NCBI GenBank assembly: GCA_022414725.1
Contig: CM039466.1
Span: 17,324,786 to 17,388,785 of the forward strand
Direction: 5' to 3'
Length of the DNA stretch: 64,000 nt
From: Microglena sp. YARC
Lineage: Eukaryota > Chlorophyta > Chlorophyceae > Chlamydomonadales > Chlamydomonadaceae
A program made the translations under genes and the position numbers. Position 1 is the first letter of the stretch. Every line of letters starts with the position of its first letter. The notes beneath the pieces were generated by a model, which worked only from the letters and a program-made list of their open reading frames with translations, was not told the DNA's origin and did not search any database. Positions 40,758 through 55,527 of this stretch are shown in pieces.

Positions 40758-43700
40758 GTAGGGAACTGTCAATATAGTTGGAAGAATTACAGAATATGTA
40801 CACATATAATGGATGGATGGATGTATACATGGATGGATGCATTTAAATAATAACTAACCAGGGATGTGATTTATAGACTGACCAAGTGAAGAATAATTTC
40901 TTATGTACCTCATATATATCATGTAGCAAGCACACACGCTTGAATTGAAAATCAAATCAAATTGTCCACTGGTATGCTTTGCATACATGGCTGTGCTTGG
41001 CATAAGTTGAACGCTTTCACCACGTTATTGTTATGCTAGCACCAAACGCATGAATCAAACAAACCATACATTTTCAAAATCTTACATAATTTACCCCTTG
41101 CATTGTGAGTTACTAAAATAACTGCAGGAGGAAACTCGTGATTGGACATCATATTACATGGATCAATGAATCGAATTTAAATCTCAGAGTTGCATTCAAA
41201 ACACAACCCTGAATCCCAACTATTTATTCCCTGTTTAGGAGGCTGCCTCACACAAAAAGTTGATGGACGCATCCATTGCTGGTGACACCGACGCAGTTGT
41301 TATGGTGCTCAAGTCCTGTGCCGCTATTGTCAACGTCAGAGACGAGGTGAGTTGTTGGCAATTATGTTATCATACTGGTTCTACGATGCTATGATAGCGC
41401 TTCTTTCCATCTGACACGACTGCAAGTATGTAACATGCTGGTGCTACTAATACATATAGAATGCAATGTTAATCACCCATCCATCTTTTTACAGTACTAT
41501 TAAATCTCTATTTTCCGCCCTCTTCCAACTCTGCCCAAATTGGTCCGAAGCCAGACTGCAACACTTGTATAACACCACATAGTGCACTAGTAAATATTTG
41601 TGTTGCAAACGCTAAATGTTACCATAGCATATTTCCGTCCATGTCATGAGTGAGTTCAAAGCATATGCCAGTGCACTCTTGTATATATTTAGCACTCATC
41701 TATCTATACATGCTCCTATCCGAGGATTTGATACTCATATACATTCCACACCCTATTTTCAACGCATGCGGCAGGAAGGCAAATCTGCTCTCCACAAGGC
41801 TGCTGAAAAGGGCAATGTGGAGTGCATGAAGACACTCATGGAGAACGGGGCTGAACTCGAGGCAAAGGACAACGTGAGTTGGGTTGGCCATTGTTTTTGG
41901 AACCATTTATATGCGCCATATATAAGAGCTCTGCCTCCTGAAGTCCTGATTCCTCCCCAATCTCCCAACCACCCAGCCATTATTCTGACTATACCCCATC
42001 CAACCATATTTATTGTGATAAAATACATGCCACCCATGCATTATTTGCGATAGCGTGGAGGTCACACTAAGTATGAGTCACACATATTTGAGTTATTTTA
42101 AAAAATGTTGGATTCATTTATTCTGGGAATTGTGTGTTATTGTTATGCTGATGATGATTGTATATGAGTGCTCTAGATGACAATGATGGCATGATGGAGA
42201 TACTTGTTTATTCTGGCCCATGATACATAAAGGCCCCAAAATACATATTGTTCATGAGTTTGGTAATGGCAATCAACAACACACAAACATGAACCCACTT
42301 ATTCATAACACAACCACTTTACACACCCTTACACACACATTCACATAACCCTACTCCATACCACCCTTATTCTCCCCAAAACGCAGACATGCGCACACTT
42401 GCACACACCCTTACACACATCGATTCATCTGAATACGCTCCTTTACCCGTCCCTCCCTCCCCGCCCCATGCACAAACACACAAGCAGACAAATACACACA
42501 TACTTACACCTATCCATGTACACCCATCCAACCACAAAAAACAACATACACACTCCCTCACAATCTTCCCACCACCACCACCACGCACGACAAAAAAACT
42601 CACACCTCCCCACATGCCTCCCACACAATTAACTACCGCATAAAAGCTCAAACGCATCCACATATTCGTCCCATTCACCCACCCCAAACATCCACACAAT
42701 GTTTCTCACTAAAGGCTGTGGTTGTTGCTTGTCTTGGCTCAACAATTATGGCCCAACTAAGACCAATATTTATTTCCCCTCCCTTTTTTTATTGCATATT
42801 AATTTATTTATTAATTGACCACGTCAACCAATTATTTGAGCAATTTTGGACGACTGGATGTTTCCGCTTCCAGATGCACCATGTAGCTGTTATTTTGACT
42901 GGATAGCAAGTTAGGGCAGTTGCATAGAAGTTGCTGCTCATGTCGTTTATACACAATATGCACATAACAAGTGCTTGCGTGGCAGCTGTAACTTTGGGGA
43001 CTGCGTTGCACTCCATTATTTTTGATGTCCGAGGAATATTACTGTTGGTGCCTACACACTCTTTGCTCCGCCCTCCTCTTCTAATGTCAAATGTAGTTAA
43101 AGGCCTTACCGTGCAACACATGTACATGTACCAGGATGTTGTCATGTTTGCATCAGTGTCATGCGCAGATGTATTGGTTACCAATGTATACTCTACAATT
43201 CTTAAGCTAGACGCTCCGCTCTTCACGCTGACACCAAATTGTTTGAAACTCGCTCACCTTTTGACACCCTTCATTATGATGCATTTCGTAGCGTGGCAGA
43301 ACTCCTCTCATTCATGCTGCTTTTGAGGGCCAATCGGAGAGTGTAAAGGCACTGCTGCAGGAGGGGGCTGATCCTAACTACAAGAGAAATGTGAGTAGGG
43401 TTGGTCACATTTGTTGTAACCATATGATGTGAGCAACGTATAGGAGCTTTGCCTAATGATCCCTCCCCCCCCCCCCCCCCCCCCCCCTATTCTGACCTAA
43501 GTCACCAAGCGCTCAACCCGCCGACATACACCAACGCCTTTATCAGCTATGGCCTAATGTCTTGCAATCATTGACCAAGTCCACATGCATGAATTTTTTT
43601 CTAACTTGAGTGCAGCTTATGGACTTGTTACTCGTAAGGATGTTTCAAATGCATGCCATCCATGCATTATTTGAAATGGAGCCCCACCCACATTCAGACC

Positions 43701-46700
43701 CACACCACACCACACCTCCTCACCCCACACACACAAACACTCTCAATTATGACCAAATGCCCTCGCTCTTATATATCCAAGTCGACACACCCTCACATAT
43801 TATTTATTATGCATACATCCCCACACCCACACAATGTTTCCTACTATGGACTTTGGTTGCGGCTTGTCTTGCCTCAACAATGATGGCCGAACCAAGACCA
43901 ATATTTCATTTCCCTTCAAATTCATAATTTGAATATTACAATATTACAATATTAATGAATGTATTCATTAGCCATGTGGACAAGTATTTTGAGTAATGTC
44001 AGATAGCTGGATGTCTTGACTTCCAGGTGCGTCATGTAGCTTTAGGTTCGCCTGTATCGTCAAGTTAGGGAAGCTGCATAAAAGTTGCTCCTCATCAGTG
44101 CTCGTAGTAATAAATAAACTATGTGTCAATCCAGTGCTTGCATGGGAATTGATAATTTGGGTGGCTGGGTGGCGCTCATGACCTCCATGATTAATTTTAG
44201 TATGAGTGATGAATATTACTTTGGGTGTCTACAAACTCTTTGTTTTGCCCTCTTTTGCTATTGACAAACGTATTCACATGCCTTATGGTGCAACACATGT
44301 ACTGTTGGGCTGGCATGAATTGGAAACCATATGGGGAAGTACTTATCCTAAATGCAAGGTTTACGGTCTTCAGGGCAAAACGTGGATTGATTGAAAGTTC
44401 CCTTCAAGGGTATCCTTTGATGACCAATTGTTAGACCAGAGCAATGCAAAACAATGACGTACAAGGATAGGTTTTTAAAATAACTTCATGATGCTGACAA
44501 CGTCCATTATGTTTTGTTTCATTATGTCCGTCCCTCAGCTATTTCTGTTATGAGACTGGCTATGTTTTCACGATGTAGTGACGAGATAGTGTGGTCACGC
44601 AAGTTGTTTTCTACCGCCAATAGGAGTATGTGCATCTCTATGCATTTGTTTTGTTTCTCCACAAATGTTTTGTCTTGAATGATCTTCAATTGTTTCAGTT
44701 CCCCGGTTTGTTCATGTTTAGTGGGTCAATCTATGGAGAACTTTGGGACGACTATTTTCCCCACTCATTCTACCAAATTAAATGAGCAGCACATTTTGGG
44801 GGCCTTGTTAAAAATGTAAATCCCCGTCCATCCACCACGACACTGTTTATTGGTTTATAGTATTATGTTGCATAAAATGAAACGTTGTCATGTTTGCGTT
44901 GTTGCCATGTGCACGTTGATCGGTTCGAATCCTTGACTAGAAACTCCCATCCAGTTGTTTGAAACTCACTCACATCTAGCACCCCTCATTTCAATGCACG
45001 TTGTAGGATGACGCCACTCCTCTCTATATGGCTGCTCAAAACGGACACTTGGCATGCCTAAAGGCACTGCTGGAGGTGGGGGCTGAAGCTAATGCCATGA
45101 TCAATGTGAGTGGGGTCTGTCACAGCTGTTGTAACCATATGATGTGAGCAATGTATAGGAGCTTTGCCTCATGATCCCTTCTCCCCTCCCCCCACCCCAC
45201 ACCCCACACCCCATTTATTCTGACCCTACGACACCAAGCCACTCAACCCACCGACATATATGCACCAACATCTAAATGAGCTATGACCCAATGTCTTGCA
45301 ATCGTTGACCAAGTCTACATGCATGAATTATTGCATACCTGAAATGCAGCTTCTGGACTTGGCAATCGTAAGAATGTTTTTAAATGCATGCTAGCCATGC
45401 AATATTTGCCATGGCGTGGAAGCCACACCAAGTTTCAATCACACCAAGTATGAGTGATTTTATAAATAAGTCGGATTAATTTATGTTGGGAATTGTGTGT
45501 TCTTGTCATTATGGGAATGGTTGCCTATGTGTGTTATAGATGATGATAATGGCATAATGGAGAGGCTTGTAAAGTCTACACCATGAGATGTGGAGGTTAC
45601 CCCAATCAACAACAAGACACATGCACCCACCCATTACCACACAACCAATGTACACATTCTTACACACACTTTTGTATTACCCTACTTCAGATCACCCTTA
45701 TACCACCCGTATATAGTCGGACACTCACACAAGCACGCACCCTCACATGCATCCACCCATCCGCACATGCTCTTCCACCCACCCAACCCACAAACACACA
45801 CAAATACCCACCCCCGCATCGACACAAATACCCACCCACAAAAACACATACACACAGATATAATCATCACATCCAGCCCCCCCCCTCCCCCCTCCAGCCC
45901 CCCCCCAGCAACCCCACCCCCCCCCCCCCCCACACACACACACAAAAACAACCCAAGCCAAACCACCTCCCAACCCAATCCACTGCACACGCAAACACAC
46001 ACACTCACACCCCACCTCCCCCCCCACGCAAATACGCAATTAATTTCGACCATAGGCCTCTACCCTTGCTCTTAATGTGTATGTGTATCTAAGTCTAGAC
46101 ACACGTATATGTTATTTATTATGCATACATCCACAAACCCATACAATGTTTACTATGGGCCGTGGTTGCGGCTTGTCTTGCCTCGACAATGATGGCCCAC
46201 CTAATACGAATATTTCATTTCCCTCCAAATTCGTAATTTAAATATTGCAATTCTAATGGATTTGTATTAACCATGTCGACCAATATTAATTTCGTATTTT
46301 CAGGCAAGTAATTTCGGGCAGCTGATGTCTTAGCTTATTGCTCATAAGCAGCTCAAAGTATAAAATAAAATAAATGTGCCAAGCAAGTGCTTGCATGTCA
46401 GTTGATAATTTTGGGGGCTGTGTTGCACTCATGACCTCCATGATTTTTGTTTGTATGTCAAATGCATATTGCTTAGGGTATCTACACGCTCTTTGTTCTG
46501 CCCTCTTTAGCTATCGTCAAAACTTAGTCACAGGCATTACCAATGCAACACATGTACCGTTGGGGATTGGAAACCATTTGGGGATGTATTCATCCCAAAT
46601 GCCGAGTTCAAGTCTTTAGGACAAAACATGGGGCGATCGGAGATCACGGCGATTACCAATTGTTTACGCCGTAGCAATGGGATGCATTGAAGTGCAAGCA

Positions 46701-49538
46701 TATGTTTTGAAATTAACTTGATGATGCTGACAATGCCCAACATGTTTTGTTTCATTATGTGCATCCCGCATCTGTTTTTGTTATGAGACGAAGTTGATGC
46801 TCATAGCGGCTCATACCAGCTCATAGTAACAAATATAAGATATATGCCAAACAAGTGCTTGCATGGCATTTAATTATTTTGGGGGGGCTGGGTTACACTC
46901 ATGACCTCCATGATTTTTGTTTGTATGTCTGATGCATGTTACTTTGGTCGTCTACACGCTCTTTGTTCTGCCCTCTTTTGATATCGTCAAACTTAGTCAC
47001 AGGCCTTACCAATGCAACACATGTACCAATGGGGATAGCTAACCATTTGGGGATGTATTTATCCCAAATGCCTGGATTACAGTCTTGGGGACAAAACATG
47101 GAGCGATCGGAGATCCCGGCGATCACCAATTGTTCAGGCCGTAGCAATGCGATGCATTGAAGTGCAAGAATATGTTTTGAAAATAACTTCATAACGCTAA
47201 CGATGCCCAAAATGTTTCGTTTCATTATGTTCATCCCCCAACTATGTTTTGTATGAGACTGGTTAAGTTGTCATGTTGAAGTGACGTGATAGTGATAGTG
47301 ATGCTGACAGTGCTCAAGCAAGTCATGTTTTCCCTGGTAATATAATCTGTGCCTCTTGCATATGTGCAATAAAGTTTGTTTCTCCTCAACTGTTTCTGCT
47401 TGCGTTACTTCTATTTGTTCAGTTCCCCAAATCATGTTAAGTGGGTCAAATTATGGAGCACTTTGGGGCAGCTGTTTTCCACACACATTACATTACATTA
47501 CATTACATTACATGTTAAAGTCTACTTGACACCGCGAGGGTGTATGAGACTCTGTGCTTTAAACAAAAAGAAAAAGCACCCACAAAGCAAAAAACCCCAT
47601 AACATCAGGGGTGTGTCGAGGACAAACAAACCAAACTCCCAACCACCGTTTTGGTGGCGTAGGTATTAAACCCCTTAGAGCCAGACCCAGATCTCAACCA
47701 CTTACAGTGGCGGAGGTAAGAAGCTAACAAATAAGAAGTCACAAGAAGAAGAAAAAAAGGGATGATAAATTACGGTGCCACTAAGCACTCCAGGGCTTCC
47801 TGTCTTGCTCTTCTACAAGTAGAAAGATAGTCGGCTAGGTTGCTCCAAAAAGACTTAGTGCCATTTCCATTCATAAAGGTTCTGAATGTGGAATCGCAGA
47901 ATTCCACATTCCATACGGTTAAGTTGGTATCCTCATGGACATGCCTATAAATATCTGTAAACAGCTTCTGGTAGCGGAGGCGAATATCATTATAAAAAAG
48001 GGCACTCAAACATATGCATTTCATCCTCAGGTTTTTGGAACCCACACATTTGACAGTGTCTCATTGAGCGAGGGATGTGTGCTCTATCCACCACCTCATT
48101 CTTTCTGTGTTCAGCCAATGGGAACCCATTCTAAAACTGTGCTATAGAACGAATCTGATCCTGCTTATGTAAGGCGGATGTAAAGGGAATCAAGCATTCT
48201 CATCATTGCTGTTGGCTGCGAACCATTTTGGTATCGGAGGCGTTTAAAGCCAACCCTTCTCTCATCAGGGATGTCTCTAACTGCATTGGTGTCACTTGGG
48301 TACTTAAACCTCCATGACTCAAAAAACTTCAGACATAATACCTTCGACATCGACAGCCTCCAAAATGTTGATGTTTTTACTGGATCCTAGCTTGTGGAGA
48401 GCACAACGCAAGTCATGAACCCAGCCAGTGTTGGAGTCAAAAGATTCCTCAAGAGCCATTCTAATGAGATCCTCAGGTTCTTTATGTATGGTCTTGTTCC
48501 AGAAGCGCAAAGCTTGTTTAAGCCAAGCAAAACACAACGGGGTTCTACCCAGCTCTTCCATGATAATATTATATGTAGTAGATTGGCAAACACCCAACAT
48601 TTGTTTAAGTATACCTCTATGCCATTTCTCACAAGCATGGTCATTTGAGATAAGTGTGTTGTTCAGAATAGAAGGAGCCCACACCTCACAGCCAAAATTC
48701 ATTGTACAAAATTCATTGTACAAAATTCATTGTACAAAATTCATTGTACAAAATTCATTGTACAAAATTAAACGTGCGGCACATTTAGGGGCTTTCCCAA
48801 AATGTAAATCCCTGTCCATCTGTGTCCCAACATTTTATGTACCACTACACTGTTCATCAGGAACTAGCATTGTGTTGCATGAACAAAAAGTCGGCATGTT
48901 TGCGTCCGTGTCGTGTGCACGTTCATTAGTTCCAAGCCTTGACTAGACGCTCCACTCATCATGCTCCCATCCAGTTGTTTGCAACTCACTCACATTCACC
49001 ACTACTGATTTTAATCCACGTTGTAGACTGGAGCCACTCCACTCTATATTGCTGCTCAAATCGGTCACTTGGACTGCTTAAAGGCTCTGCTGGAGGTGGG
49101 GGCTGATGCTAACTGCCCGAAAAAGGTGAGTAGGGTTTGTCACAGCTGTTGTAACCATATGATGAGAGCCATGTGTAGGCGCTTTGCCACATGATCCCTT
49201 CTCACGTACACACCTGCCCCTTATTCTGACCCTACGTCACCAAGCCGCTCAACCCATCGACATAAACCAACACCTTAATGAGCTATGACCCAATGCCTTG
49301 CAATCATTGAACAAGTCCACATGCATGAATTATTGAATAACTTGAATGCAGCTTGTGGACTTGGAAATCGTAAGGATGTTTTAAAATGCATGCCACCCAT
49401 GTATAATTTGAATGGCGTGGAGGCCACAATAAGTTTGAGCTAAGCAAATATGAGTAATTTAAAAAAATAGTTGGATTAACTTATGTTGGGAATTGTGTGT
49501 TAATGTCATTATGGGAATTATGTGTTATGTGTGATCTA

Positions 49539-49575
<37 letters not shown>

Positions 49576-52500
49576 GCATTATTGAGAGGCTTGTATAGTC
49601 TACTCCTTGAGATTTGGAGGTTGCCCCTATATACATATGTTGATTGGGTTTGCTGATGGCGATCAACACACATGCACCCACTCATTACCACACAACCAAC
49701 GTACACATCCTTACACACACATTCATATTACCCTACTACAGAGCACCCTTATCCCCCCCATAACCTGGCACTCACACAAGCACACACCCTCAAATGCATC
49801 CACCCATCCGCACATGCTCTTCCACCCACCACTTCCTCTCCACACAACTCACAAACACACACACAAATACACAACCTCCCATCCACACACAAATACCCAC
49901 CCACAATCACACAGACTCACAGACTCATCATGAAATCCCCCCCCCCCCCCCCCCATCCACACACACCCCTCCAGCCCCCCCCCCCCCCCCCCCCCCCCCC
50001 CCCCACACACACATACACACACACTCAAACCAAACCAAGCCAAACCACCTACCAACCCAATCCACTGCACACGCAAACACACACACTCCTACCCCACCTC
50101 TTCAACCCACACACAAACACACTCAATCGCAACAACAGGCATATACCCTCGCTCTTATGTATCTAAATCCACACACCTGTATATATTATTCATTATGCAT
50201 ACATCCACACACACAAACATTGTTAACTGAGCTGTGGTTGCTGCTTGTCTTGCATCAACAATGATGGCCCACCTGTTACCAATATTTCACTTCCCTCCAA
50301 TTTATAATTTCAATATTACAATATTGATGAGTTTATCCAGTAACCATGTCGACCAATAGTATGAGTAAATTTGGACAGATGGATGTCTCAGCTTCTGGGT
50401 GCACCATGTAGATTTAGGTTTGCCTGAGTGGCAAGTTAGGAAAGATGCATTGAAGTTGATGCTCATTGCAGCTCATAGTAAAAAAATATAATATATGTTC
50501 CAAACGAGTGCTTTCATGGCAATCGATTATTTTGGGGGCTGGGTTGCACTCATGACCTCCATGATTTTTGTTTGTATGTCAAATGCATACTACTTAGGGA
50601 GTCTATACGCTCTTTTCTATGCCCTCAATTGCTATCGCCAAACCTTATTCACAGCCCTTACCAATGCAACATATGTACCATTGTAGACTGTGGGGATATG
50701 AAACCATTTGGGGGTGTACTTATCCCAAATACATGGTTTTCTGTCTTCATGACAAAACATGGAGAGATCAAAGATCCCGGCGATTACCAATTGTTTGGGC
50801 CGTACACACGTATTGTTTGGGCCGTACACACACAAACACACTTAACTACCCATCCACACAAATACCCACCACAAAAACACATACACACAGATTCATCATC
50901 ACATCCAGCCCCCCCCCCCACCCCCCTCCAGCCCCACCCAACAAACCCACCCCTCGCACACACTCAAACCAACCCAAGCCAAACCACCTCCCAACCCACT
51001 CCACTCCACACACAAACACACTTAATTTTGACCATGGGCCTAAACCCTCGCTCTTATGCTTCCGAGTCTACACAACCTTATATATTATTTCTTAAGCATA
51101 CATCCACACACCCATACAATGTTTACTATGAGCTCTGGTTGTGGCTTGTCTTGCCTCAACAATGATGGCTCACCTATTACGAATATTTAATTTCCCCCAA
51201 ATTCAAAATTTAATTATTGCAATTTTAGTGGATTTTGTATTAACCATGTCAGGAGGTGCCAAGACCACAGAATTTTCAGTCAGGCCGATCGATTGTTTCT
51301 AAGAACGAGGCTGTAATGGCATGTAAGTAGGCGATGTTAAAAGTGACTTTTCAGGTCATTCTGAGCACCTCATTTAGGGGGGGGGGGGGGGGGGGAGGGG
51401 GGGGTCAGCCCTCATTTGGTTTTTTGCTAACTTTTTACTCAGACTCCAAATGAAATTCTGAGACCACCTATAAGTAGGCCTTGGTAAGGGTAGTCTATTG
51501 GCACCACTTTAGACCTCATGCAATAAGTATTTACCCCCCCCCCCCCCCCCCCCCCCCCCAAACACAAACCCAACCCCAACCCCAGCCCAGAGTATGAGAG
51601 GATATGGGTTGATAATATGGGTGGGTTTTGACTATCACACAATCCCTATGTGGGAATTCCGAGGGTGCCATTATGTGCGCCATACCGTAAACCCCAAAAT
51701 CCATATCTAAGTTTTTCAAAAAGGGGTCATTTCTATTTTTTGGGGGGGGGGGGGGGAGGGGTCAGCCCTCCCCAGGTTTTTTAGGCGTGGTGTGGCCTAT
51801 CTTTTTTTTTTACTCCCGACCATGTCGACCATTATTTTGAGTAATTTCAGACAGCAGGATGTCTCAGCTTCTGGATGCACCATGTAGCTTTAGGTTTGCC
51901 TGAATGGCAAGTTTGGAAAGATGCATTGAAGTTGATGCTCATAGCAGCTCATAGCAGCTCATAGTAAAAAATATAAGATATGTGCCAAACAAGTGCTTGC
52001 ATGGCATTCAATTATTTTGGGGGGGCTGGGTTACACTCATGACCTCCATGATTTTTGTTTGTATGTCTGATGCATGTTACTTTGGTCGTCTACACGCTCT
52101 TTGTTCTGCCCTCTTTTGATATCGTCAAACTTAGTCACAGGCCTTACCAATGCAACACATGTACCATTGGGGATAGGAAACCATTTTGGGATGTATTTAT
52201 CCCAAATGCCTGGATTACAGTCTTCGGGGCAAAACATAGAGGGATCGGAGATCCCGGCGATCACCAATTGTTCAGGCCGTAGCAATGCGATGCATTGAAG
52301 TGCAAGAATATGTTTTGAAAATAACTTCATAACGCTAACGATGCCCAAAATGTTTCGTTTCATTATGTTCATCCCCCAACTATGTTTTGTATGAGACTGG
52401 TTAAGTTGTCATGTTGAAGTGACGTGATAATGATAGTGATGCTGACAGTGCTCAAGCAAATCATGTTTTCCCTGGTAATATAATCTGTGCCTCTTGCATC

Positions 52501-55496
52501 TGTGCAATAAAGTTTGTTTCTCCTCAACTGTTTCTGCTTGCGTTACTTCCATTTGTTCAGTTCCCCAAATCATGTTAAGTGGGTCAATATATGGAGCACT
52601 TTGGGACAACTGTTTTCCACACACATTCTACACAATTTAATGTCAGGCACATTTAGGGGCTTTCCCAAAATTGAATCCCCGTCCATCTGTGCCCCAACAA
52701 TCTATGTACCACTACACTGTTCACTGGTAAATAGTAGTCTGTTGCATATACTAAATGTTATCATGTCTGTGTTTGTGCAATGTGCACGTTTATCGGTTCC
52801 AATCATTGACTAGACGCTCCACTCATCATGCTCCCATCCAGTTGCTTGCAACACACTCACATTCACCACTCCTGATTTTTATCCACGTTGTAGAATGGAG
52901 CCATTCCTCTCCATATTGCTGCTGAACAAGGTCATTTGGCATGCTTAAAGGCACTGTTGGAGGTGGGGGCTGATGCCAACTGCCCGTTCAAGGTGAGTTG
53001 GGACGGTCACAGTTGTTGTAACCATATGATGTGAGCCATGTATAGGAGCTTTGCCTCATGATCCCTTCTCACCCACATACCCACCCCTATTCTGACCCTA
53101 CGTCACCAAACCGCTCAACCCACCGACATAAACCAACACCTAAATGAGCTCTGACCCAATGCCTTGCAATCGTTGACCAAGTCCACATGCATGAATTATT
53201 GCATAACTTGAATGCAGCTTCTGGACTTGGAAATCGTAAGGATGTTTTAAATTGCATGCCATTCATGTATAATTTGAATGGCGTGGAGGCCACAATAAGT
53301 TTGAGCTAAAGAAAATATGAGGAATTAAAAAAATAGTTCGATTAATTGATGTTGGGAATTGTGTGTTAATGTCATAATGGGAATTATGTATTAAGTGTGT
53401 TCTAAATGATGATAATGGCATTATTGAGAGGCTTGTAAAGTCTACACCATGAAATGTGTAGGTTACCCCTATATACATTTGTTGATTGGGTTTGCTGATG
53501 GCGATCAACACACCTGCACCCACTCATTACCACACAACCAATGTACACATCCTTGCACACACATTCATATTACCCTACTACAGAGCACCCTTATCCACCC
53601 CCATAACCTGGCACTCACACAAGCACACACCCTCACATGCATCCACCCATCCGCACATGCTCTTCCACCCACCTCTTCCTCTCCACACAACCAATGTACA
53701 CACACACAAATACACAACCTCCCATCCACACACAAATACCCACCCACAATCACACAGACTCACAGACTCATCATTAAATCCCCCCCCCATCCACACACAC
53801 CCCTCCAGCCCCCCCCCCCCCCCCCCCCCTACACACACACTCAAACCAAGCCAAACCACCTACCAACCCAATCCACTGCACACGCAAACACACACACTCC
53901 CACCCCACCTCTTCACCCCACACACAAACACACTCAATCACAACAACAGGCATATACCCTCGCTCTTACGTATCTAAATCCACACACCTGTATATATTAT
54001 TCATTATGCATACATCCACACACACAAACATTGTTAACTGAGCTGTGGTTGCTGCTTGTCTTGCATCAACAATGATGGTCCACCTGTTACCAATATTTCA
54101 CTTCCCTCCAATTTATAATTTCAATATTACAATATTGATGAATTTAGTCAGTAACCATGTCGACCAATAGTATGAGTAATTTCAGACAGCAGGATGTCTC
54201 AGCTTCTGGGTGCACCATGTAGATTTAGGTTTGCCTGAATGGCAAGTTTGGAAAGATGCATTGAAGTTGATGCTCATTGCAGCTCATAGTAAAAAAATAT
54301 AATATATGTTCCAAACAAGTGCTTGCATGGCAATCGATTATTTTGGGGGCTGGGTTGCACTCATGACCTCCATGATGTTTGTATGTCCAATGCATATTAC
54401 TTAGGGAGTCTATACGCTCTTTGCTATGCCCTCAATTGCTATCGCCAAACCTTATTCACAGCCCTTACCAATGCAACACATGTACCATTGTAGACTGTGG
54501 GGATATGAAACCATTTGGGGGTGTACTTATCCCTAATGCATGGTTTTCTATCTTCATGACAAAACATGGAGAGATCAAAGATCCCGGCGATTACCAATTG
54601 TTTGGGCCGTACACACACAAACACACTTAACTACCCATCCTCACAAATACCCACCCACAAACACACATACACACAGATTCATCATCACATCCACCCCCAC
54701 CCCACCCCCCTCCAGCCCCACCCAACAAACCCACCCCTCGCACACACTCAAACCAACCCAAGCCAAACCACCTCCCAACCCACTCCACTCCACACACAAA
54801 CACAATTATTTTTGACCATGGGCCTAAACCCTCGCTCTTATGTTTCCGAGTCCACACAACCTTAAATATTATTTCTTATGCGTACATCCACACACCCATA
54901 CAATGTTTACTATGAGCTCTGGTTGTGGCTTGTCTTGCCTCAACAATGATGGCCCACCTATTACGAATATTTAATTTCCCTAAAAATTCAAAATTTAATT
55001 ATTGCAATTTAATGGATATTTTTATTAACCATGTCACGAGGTGCCAAGGCCACAGAATTTTCAGTCAAGCCGATCGATTTTTTCTAAGAACGAGGCTGTA
55101 ATGGCATGTAAGTAGGCGATATTAAAAGTGACTTTTCAGGTCATTCTGAGCACCTCATTTAAGGGGGGGGGGGGGGGGGGGTCAGCCCTCATTTGGTTTT
55201 TTGCTAACTTTTTACTCAGACCTCCAAATGATATTCTGAGACCACCTTTAAGTAGGCCTTGGTAAGGGTAGTCTATTGGAACCACTTTAGACCTCATGCA
55301 ATAAGTATTTGCCCCCCCCCAAACACAAACCCAAACCCAGCCCAGAGTATGAGAGGATATGGGTTGATAATATGGGTGGGTTTTGACTATCACACAATCC
55401 CTATGTGGGAATTCCGAGGGTGCCATTATGTGCGCCATACTGTGAACCCCCAGAATCCATATCTAAGTTTTTCAAAAAGGGGTCATTTAAATTTAA

Positions 55497-55527
<31 letters not shown>

